Assembly: GCA_020161855.1 (NCBI GenBank)
Contig: JAIUNJ010000009.1
Coordinates: forward strand, 1 to 47,643
Origin: Pseudomonadota bacterium
Lineage (GTDB): Bacteria; Pseudomonadota; Alphaproteobacteria; Rhizobiales; Aestuariivirgaceae
DNA length: 47,643 bases
Reading direction: 5' to 3'
Shown: positions 45,961 through 47,643 of the stretch, in pieces
How positions within the stretch are numbered: the stretch's first letter is position 1
Layout: the number at the start of each line of letters is the position of its first letter
Notes under the pieces: model-generated
The model's database searches: none
Seen by the model: the letters and a program-made list of their open reading frames with translations, nothing else
What the model was told of the DNA's origin: nothing
Made by a program: the position numbers and the translations under genes

Positions 45961-46446
45961 TTACTTGGCGTCAGCCGCAACCTGCATCTTGGCAATCTTG
46001 TCAGGCTGGCGAACAGGTTCGCCGCGCTTGATCGTATCCACGATCTCCATGCCTTCCGTCACCTTGCCCCACACCGTGTACTGGCGGTCGAGGAAGGTCG
46101 CATCGTCGAAGCAGATGAAGAACTGGCTGTTCGCCGAATTGGGGTTGGAGGAACGCGCCATGGAGCATGTGCCACGGACATGGGACTCCTTGGAGAACTC
46201 GGCCTTCAGGTCAGGCTTCTTGGAGCCGCCCATGCCGGTGCCGGTCGGGTCGCCGCCTTGCGCCATGAAGCCTTCGATGACGCGGTGGAACACGACGCCG
46301 TCATAGAAGCCCTCGCGCGCCAGTTCCTTGATGCGGGCCACATGGCCCGGCGCCAGGTCGGGGCGCAACGCAATGATCACGCGCCCCTTCGCCGTGCCCG
46401 CACTATCGGCAATGTCCACATAGAGAGTGTTTTCGAGATCGCTCAT
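45961..46446 (-). CDS. ppiB: Peptidyl-prolyl cis-trans isomerase, cyclophilin type, cytoplasmic
   Basis: A 161-residue cyclophilin without a signal peptide. Catalytic and binding residues are in FHRVIEGFMAQGGDPTGTG (Arg, Phe, Gln) and SANSQFFICF. The start MSDLENTLYVD overlaps the stop of the preceding periplasmic cyclophilin (ATGA), which fixes it. Together the pair supplies PPIase activity in the cytoplasm and periplasm. Confidence 0.94.
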   Translation of the reverse strand: MSDLENTLYVDIADSAGTAKGRVIIALRPDLAPGHVARIKELAREGFYDGVVFHRVIEGFMAQGGDPTGTGMGGSKKPDLKAEFSKESHVRGTCSMARSSNPNSANSQFFICFDDATFLDRQYTVWGKVTEGMEIVDTIKRGEPVRQPDKIAKMQVAADAK

Positions 46447-46964
46447 TCCTGCACCGTCACTTTCAACATCTTGTCGGGATCTGCCATGGCGCCAGACTGT
46501 GGGTCGCCCTTCTTGATCTTGTCGACACACTGCATGCCTTCTTCATCAACCGTGCCCCAGACCGTGTACTTGCGATTGAGGAAGCTGCTGTCGGCAAAGG
46601 TGATGAAGAACTGGCTGTTGGCAGAATCCGGCTGGTCTGAGCGGGCCATGCCCACGACACCGCGCACAAACGGGGTGGAGGTGAACTCGGCCGGAATATC
46701 CGGCTCCTTCGAGCTTCCCATACCAGTGCCGGTCGGATCGCCGGTCTGCGCCATGAAGCCGTCAATCACACGATGGAAGACGATGCCGTCATAGAAACCG
46801 GCCTTGGCCAGCTTGGTGATCTGGGCAACATGCTTCGGTGCCAGGTCGGGGCGCAACGCGATCGTGAAGCTGCAGCCAATCGAGGTGTCGACCTTCAGCG
46901 ATGCCGACATGGCCGGCGCCGCAAGGGCTGCAAGCGCTGCCACGGCCAGGAAAAGTCTTTTCAT
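46443..46964 (-). CDS. Peptidyl-prolyl cis-trans isomerase, cyclophilin type, periplasmic
   Basis: A 173-residue cyclophilin with a Sec signal peptide (1-20, cleavage after AMSA). The core matches its downstream partner: FHRVIDGFMAQTGDPTGTGMG and SANSQFFITF. It has a Cys in IGCSFTIALRPDL near the start of the domain and one in GMQCVDKI. It probably helps fold exported proteins. The ATG overlap with ppiB and the similarity suggest tandem duplication followed by gain or loss of the signal. Confidence 0.93.
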   Translation of the reverse strand: MKRLFLAVAALAALAAPAMSASLKVDTSIGCSFTIALRPDLAPKHVAQITKLAKAGFYDGIVFHRVIDGFMAQTGDPTGTGMGSSKEPDIPAEFTSTPFVRGVVGMARSDQPDSANSQFFITFADSSFLNRKYTVWGTVDEEGMQCVDKIKKGDPQSGAMADPDKMLKVTVQE

Positions 46965-47033
46965 TGGATTCTCCGGTTGAGACGGGCGCCGGGGTAGCGG
47001 CTAATTGCGGCCTCGGCAAGGCCCGCCCTGCCC

Positions 47034-47531
47034 TTATCTCGACAACGCCGCCCTGAGCGCCGCCTGTGCCTCGCTCGGCAGGAAAAGCGCCGTGTCGCCC
47101 CCCATGCGGGCAATCTGCTTGACCAGCGACGAGGCAATCATCCGGGTTGCCTGTGACGCCGCCAGGAAAACCGTTTCCAGCTCCGGCGCCAGCGAACCGT
47201 TCATCTGCGCCATCTGCACTTCATAGTCGAAATCGGAGGAGTCCCGCAGGCCACGGATGATCACCGTGGCATGGGCTTGCTTCGCAGCCTCCACGGCAAG
47301 GCCCTTGAAGGTTGCAACGGCAATCTTGAGGCCGGAATGCTCTGTGATGGGACGGGTTACCGCCTCGATCAGCGCCACCCGTTGGTCGGCCGTCAGAAGG
47401 GCCTGCTTGCCCTCATGAATGCCGACGCCGACGACAAGCTTGTCCACGACGCGCGCCGACCTGGCGATGATGTCGAGATGTCCGAAAGTGATGGGATCGA
47501 AAGAGCCGGGATAGAAGCCTGTGCGCGTCAT
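47034..47531 (-). CDS. coaD: Phosphopantetheine adenylyltransferase
   Basis: Makes dephospho-CoA from 4'-phosphopantetheine and ATP, the fourth step of coenzyme A synthesis. 165 residues. The nucleotidyltransferase motif is YPGSFDPITFGH (ending at His18), and IIRGLRDSSDFDYE and MIASSLVKQIA match the conserved substrate and ATP-binding segments. The start MTRTGFYPG fits the family; an ATG three codons upstream is possible. It precedes the cyclophilins by about 70 bases on the same strand. Confidence 0.96.
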   Translation of the reverse strand: MTRTGFYPGSFDPITFGHLDIIARSARVVDKLVVGVGIHEGKQALLTADQRVALIEAVTRPITEHSGLKIAVATFKGLAVEAAKQAHATVIIRGLRDSSDFDYEVQMAQMNGSLAPELETVFLAASQATRMIASSLVKQIARMGGDTALFLPSEAQAALRAALSR

Positions 47532-47592
47532 GGCGGCCATTCTGTCATATCGGGCCTTCCATCGAAAGCCCGCGGCGCTATCGGCAACAGAA

Positions 47593-47617
47593 AAGCCCGC
47601 CAGAAACTGGCGGGCTT
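47593..47617 (-). terminator. Terminator of an upstream minus-strand gene
   Basis: An 11-bp perfect stem AAGCCCGCCAG/CTGGCGGGCTT with loop AAA, followed by TTC on the minus strand after the AA-TT end of the stem. The gene it ends lies beyond the window. Confidence 0.7.
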
Positions 47618-47643
47618 AATTTCAGACCGGAAACCCGGTGTGC

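Overview
The window is a bacterial chromosome segment of about 47 kb, preceded by roughly 640 bases of foreign-looking sequence. Gene content and order point to an alphaproteobacterium, most likely Hyphomicrobiales (Rhizobiales). The evidence is a nuoA-B-C-D-E-F run whose NuoE has a long Ala/Pro linker and a helix-hairpin-helix tail, a proS-lolC-lolD-(lytic transglycosylase)-dnaE operon, a short ProRS without editing insertion, BacA/SbmA, homospermidine synthase, and a tig-clpP-clpX-lon block. Coding GC is about 60-65 percent, with many ATGA/GTGA overlaps. I cannot name the genus.

Layout. 1-640: an open, N/Q/P/G/A-rich reading frame of about 50 percent GC that looks eukaryotic (diatom-like is a guess). 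It is joined directly to nuoF, which is cut at codon 164; this is probably an assembly chimera. 641-4975 (minus): complex I genes nuoF-E-D-C-B-A. 5218-7803: an HdeA-like secreted protein, tRNA-Asp, a cupin coupled to an IscU-like scaffold, then folE and hisI. 7833-10504: a CBS-domain protein, a rhomboid protease, a PAS-type protein and a PilZ protein. 10514-18173 (minus): the proS-lolC-lolD-slt-dnaE operon. 18363-18552: a likely small structured RNA. 18569-21261: a Rid-family protein, an Rsm22-type methyltransferase and bacA. 21355-22722: tRNA-Val, a low-GC orphan membrane protein and a small membrane protein. 22936-24736: hupE, HU and a LysE/RhtB exporter.

24937-30040 is an operon for osmoregulated periplasmic glucans: opgG, opgH and an LtaS/OpgB-like phosphoglycerol transferase. 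It converges on an SHMT-like PLP enzyme with an altered active site (30053-31375). The 430-base gap before lon holds a strong minus-strand promoter feeding a short terminator-ended transcript, plus tandem 19-bp repeats. 31803-37951 (minus) is the proteostasis block: tig, clpP, clpX, lon. Then come tRNA-Leu, an EamA exporter coupled to the bifunctional NAD(P)HX repair enzyme, a PPi-type phosphofructokinase divergent from homospermidine synthase, a family-5 solute-binding protein with a DsbA/FrnE-like protein, two coupled cyclophilins (one periplasmic, one cytoplasmic), and coaD.

Most of the window is ordinary core chromosome. The points deserving a second look are the chimeric left edge, the two candidate small RNAs, the SHMT-like enzyme, the Rid protein lacking its catalytic arginine, and the orphan gene after tRNA-Val. 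I see no CRISPR array, prophage, transposase or clear new multi-gene system.
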